The notes under the pieces were generated by a model, which saw only the letters and a program-made list of their open reading frames with translations, had not been told where the DNA came from and ran no database searches. Position numbers and translations under genes: made by a program. From contig OZ245751.1 in assembly GCA_965227445.1 (NCBI GenBank), forward strand, positions 5,084,001 to 5,148,000: a DNA stretch of 64,000 bases, written 5' to 3'. Positions 61,389 through 64,000 of this stretch are shown here, in pieces (the stretch's first letter is position 1; every line of letters starts with the position of its first letter). Source of the stretch: DT-110 sp030148525. GTDB lineage: Bacteria > Bacteroidota > Bacteroidia > Chitinophagales > Saprospiraceae.

Positions 61389-62870
61389 ATGCGCAAACAC
61401 CTTCCCGTGATCGCCTCCATGGCTTTGATAAAACTGATCATTCAGCTATTGGGTAACCGTCACTACGGGTTCCACCGTGATGAATTGCTACACCTGTCAG
61501 TCGGACAACACCTGGACTGGGGCTATATGGAGTTCCCGCCATTGATCGGGTGGCTGGGTCGTTTGTCAACGATTCTGTTCGACACATCTTTGGTGGGCAT
61601 GCGCCTTTTCCCGACCCTGGCCGGTGTGGCCATTTTGGTTATTTGCTGCCTTTCGGCAAAAAAATGGGGCGGTAGCTGGAAGGCGATCCTGCTTGCCGGT
61701 GCCTGTGTGTTGGGGTTCCTGCCCTTTTACCGCAATCACACCCTGTTCCAGCCGGTTGCTTTCGATCAATTGTGCTGGACCCTGGGTTTCTACTATTTGG
61801 TTTGCTATCTCAAGGACGAGGACAACCGCTACCTCTATTTGACGGGGTTGGTTACGGGCATTGGATTGCTGAATAAATACACCATGCTGGTCTGGGCCTT
61901 TGCGGCGGTAGTTGGCCTGTTGTTCTTCGAGGGTGGACGAGTATATCGTAAAAGACAAGTCTACTTGGCAGCGGGCATTGCTCTCCTAGTCTTTCTGCCG
62001 AACGTACTTTGGCAGGCCAGTCGTGACTTTCCTTTATTCGGGCACCTGGAAGAATTACGGGAGAGTCAACTCAGCGAAATGGCCCCCTGGGAGTTCGGAC
62101 TGGCCCAGTTGGAATACCCCTTCACCCTGATCATTAGTTTACTGGGCATTTGGTATTTGCTAAAAAGCGCCCGATACAGGGCCATTGGGGTGGCAACAGT
62201 GGTCATCTTCGCTACCATGTGGATACTCCGGGCCAAGGCCTATTATGTGTTCGGCGTCTACCCCATTCTGTTTGCGGCCGGTGCCGTGCAGGTAGACTAT
62301 TGGTTGCGAGACGAACATCCGGCCTGGATGATCGGCATAGCGGCGGTGATCTTTTTGCCGACGGTTCCGTTCATTCCCGAAGCGACCCCCATCCTCCCGA
62401 TCGAAGATTACGTAGCTTACAAAGACCTGCCCCGCGAGAACGGGCGGGTGGAACTCACGGGTGACTACGCCGATATGTTCGGTTGGGAAGAGCAGGTGGT
62501 TCTGGTAGATAGTCTCTACCGAACATTATCTGACTCTGAACGGGACCACTGTGTACTCTGGGCAGAAAACTACGGTGAAGCGGGAGCTCTGACCATTTTG
62601 GGAGACCGGTATGACCTTCCCGATCCGATCAGCCGGCACGGCACTTTTTGGACCTGGGGCTATCAGGATCCCGATGCCGCCGTCTGGATCAGCCTGGGTA
62701 ATGAGCAGAGCGCTGTCAACCGTGTCTTTGCGGACGTCCGCCTGATCAAAATGATCTATCATCCATATGCCATCGGAGAGGAAAACGGTATCCCGCTCTA
62801 CATCTGTCGTCAGCCGAAAGTGGATATACCGCAATGGTGGGCCGATTACGAGCCGTATATTTTTGACTAG
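61389..62870 (+). CDS. Glycosyltransferase family 39-like membrane protein
   Basis: 493 residues from the ATG at 61389 (MRKHLPVIASMALIKLII); a frame open from 61278 adds residues without support. About ten hydrophobic helices. The first periplasmic loop has GFHRDELLHLSVGQHLDWGYMEFPPLIGWLGR, the acidic/PP pattern of ArnT/PMT (GT39, GT83) enzymes that move a sugar from a polyprenyl-phosphate donor to a lipid or protein. The soluble C-terminal ~120 residues (GWEEQVVLVDSLYRTL, HGTFWTWGYQDPDAAVWI) are typical for this group in Bacteroidota. A stem-swapped 14-mer at 61648 reads as LSAKKWG. Substrate unknown. Confidence 0.85.
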   Translation: MRKHLPVIASMALIKLIIQLLGNRHYGFHRDELLHLSVGQHLDWGYMEFPPLIGWLGRLSTILFDTSLVGMRLFPTLAGVAILVICCLSAKKWGGSWKAILLAGACVLGFLPFYRNHTLFQPVAFDQLCWTLGFYYLVCYLKDEDNRYLYLTGLVTGIGLLNKYTMLVWAFAAVVGLLFFEGGRVYRKRQVYLAAGIALLVFLPNVLWQASRDFPLFGHLEELRESQLSEMAPWEFGLAQLEYPFTLIISLLGIWYLLKSARYRAIGVATVVIFATMWILRAKAYYVFGVYPILFAAGAVQVDYWLRDEHPAWMIGIAAVIFLPTVPFIPEATPILPIEDYVAYKDLPRENGRVELTGDYADMFGWEEQVVLVDSLYRTLSDSERDHCVLWAENYGEAGALTILGDRYDLPDPISRHGTFWTWGYQDPDAAVWISLGNEQSAVNRVFADVRLIKMIYHPYAIGEENGIPLYICRQPKVDIPQWWADYEPYIFD

Positions 62871-62921
62871 CTTTCTTCTGATTTTTTTGGTATTTTAAGG
62901 AGATGCTAAACACCTCGGCCC

Positions 62922-63641
62922 ATGCGTTCCTGTCTCCTGCCTATCTTATTTCTATTTCTTTTTTGCGAAAGCTGTATGAATAATCTGGTGGAACCACCCG
63001 ACGAAGCTTTGGTACCCGATAACCGGGTGAAAGAGGTATTCTACGGTGGAATGGATCCCGACTCGTCGGACTTCAGAAGGATGAATCAAACCGTTTCCGG
63101 TGGCTTTGTCCACCAGTATATGCAGGTGGAAGTAGGTCAGGGGACTGACTTTTTCGCTGATCCCGTGGATAGTACCTCCATTGCCACTGCACCCTTTGTG
63201 TACGAAGAAGTGGTCGGTGATTTTGTGGCCAAAGCTTACGTGCGACCCGACTTTGGCGGCACCTGGAATGCTGTTTCCCTGATGGCTATGCAGGATCGCG
63301 ACCACTGGATCAAATTCGCCTTTGAAGAATCGGATGCGACCGGTCCCAGCGTGGTCACCGTAGTGACCCGGGGCGTATCTGATGATGCCAACGGTGCTTT
63401 TTTTCGCCAAACAAAAGCACTCTGGTTGAAGCTGGTACGCAAGGGGAGTGTCTACGCCATGCACTGGTCCCAAGATGATAAACACTACTACATGGCCCGG
63501 CTGGCCGCCATGCCGGCCGCGGATACCGTAAAGGTGGGTGTTTCCTTTCAGTGCCCCGTGGACAGTACGGCGTACCACGACCTCATCTACTACGGTTTGG
63601 AGAATAAGACGGTGGAAGATCTGCGGAATTTGAACGGCTAA
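62922..63641 (+). CDS. DUF1349-like lipoprotein
   Basis: 239 residues. MRSCLLPILFLFLFCESCMNN is a lipoprotein signal with lipobox CESC. The mature part matches DUF1349-type concanavalin-like folds (GDFVAKAYVRPDFGGTWNAVSLMAM, DRDHWIKFAFEESDATGPSVV, ALWLKLVRKGSVYAMHW, VKVGVSFQCPVDSTAY), proteins often seen with carbohydrate-related genes. Within the signal coding region is a shortened interspersed motif (TTTTTTGCGAAAGC, near 62960). It follows the GT39-like gene by 51 bases. Confidence 0.8.
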   Translation: MRSCLLPILFLFLFCESCMNNLVEPPDEALVPDNRVKEVFYGGMDPDSSDFRRMNQTVSGGFVHQYMQVEVGQGTDFFADPVDSTSIATAPFVYEEVVGDFVAKAYVRPDFGGTWNAVSLMAMQDRDHWIKFAFEESDATGPSVVTVVTRGVSDDANGAFFRQTKALWLKLVRKGSVYAMHWSQDDKHYYMARLAAMPAADTVKVGVSFQCPVDSTAYHDLIYYGLENKTVEDLRNLNG

Positions 63642-63647
63642 CGGCGT

Positions 63648-63935
63648 TTCGAAATCGGAAATCGGAAATCGGGCGTGAACGGCTAAGTTGTTTTTTCCGA
63701 TTTGAAAAGCCAAACACAGGAAGATTCAATTTGTCTGCCTTCTTGAGCAAATTCACCGCAGTTACGCCTCGTAAACCGTAAGCCGTACATCGTGGGCCGT
63801 AAACCGTGAGCCGTGGACCTTGGACCTTGTCTGCATTTATGGGCAAATCCGATGCTGTACTGAATTGCAAGAAGCAAACCGTTTACCGTAAGCCGTAAGC
63901 CGTAAGCCGTGAGCCGTCTGCCGTGGACCGTCTTC
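63648..63935. repeat. Repeat-filled spacer at the right edge
   Basis: Contains AAATCGG heptamers (63651-63671), then a relative of the 19190-19352 element (TTGTTTTTTCCG..., TTGTCTGC at 63731, TTGAGCAAAT), CCGTAAA/CCGTGAG heptamers (63770-63825), a third TTGTCTGC at 63837, and more CCGTAAG heptamers to 63935. No gene is seen up to 64000. Confidence 0.85.
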
Positions 63936-64000
63936 AATTTTGGTGCCCGCTATTGGAATAGATATATTACTGACCAGTCATTATTAGCCAAGTTAAATGA

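Overview
The window reads as a chromosomal segment from a member of the Bacteroidota, most likely a Saprospirales/Lewinella-type marine bacterium. The grounds are a gingipain-family (C25) peptidase with a FlgD-like C-terminus, a very large secreted protein ending in a type IX secretion (T9SS) sorting domain, a RemB/Wzi-like outer-membrane protein, an ECF sigma factor paired with a membrane-anchored beta-barrel protein, and a TAnnTTTG-type -7 promoter element before the tRNA. Species-level placement is inference.

Layout. 1-2.0 kb: the end of cysD and cysN (sulfate activation), separated by a 31-bp-arm perfect palindrome. 2.0-8.2 kb: four-helix-bundle protein, rhomboid protease, 1558-aa C25 peptidase. 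8.2-12.4 kb: a minus-strand polysaccharide operon (two glycosyltransferases, flippase, hexapeptide acyltransferase) whose ends all overlap. 12.7-19.1 kb: lipoprotein, DUF559 nuclease in GC-rich palindromes, mannose-1-phosphate guanylyltransferase, RemB-like protein, serine hydrolase, alpha/beta hydrolase. 19.1-22.0 kb: heptamer repeat arrays, MazEF, sigma factor with its partner. 22.4-29.0 kb: parC, secreted protein, D-aminoacylase-like lipoprotein, galE, cysQ. 29.2-34.3 kb: NHL protein with 18 two-cysteine repeats. 34.3-43.3 kb: CoA transferase, small membrane proteins, lon, parE. 43.5-44.3 kb: tRNA-Met preceded by two 143-bp tandem units that each carry a split 5' piece of the same tRNA, and followed by another broken tRNA. 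44.6-50.3 kb: LytTR regulator, a histidine kinase whose sensor region looks like a cysteine-less TlpA protein, and a genuine TlpA-like protein. 50.8-58.1 kb: an eight-gene operon that I cannot assign to any known system (two proteins sharing a VPCC cluster, three Ig-like proteins of which two have phasin-like N-termini, a His-rich beta-propeller, DUF362, SDR and SRPBCC proteins). 58.2-63.6 kb: sodium symporter, HAD phosphatase, CMD protein, GT39-like protein and a DUF1349-like lipoprotein.

Two signals cut across genes. First, a 14-mer TTTTGGCGAAAGCC occurs 12 times exactly, plus four copies with the stem bases swapped (TTTTGCCGAAAGGC), inside genes in several frames and between genes. Second, many spacers are built from 7-bp-period repeats of unrelated sequence, often arranged as inverted arrays. 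The strongest candidates for something undescribed are the 50.8-58.1 kb operon, the interspersed 14-mer, and the split-tRNA tandem units. All family assignments come from reading motifs by eye; no database search was run.
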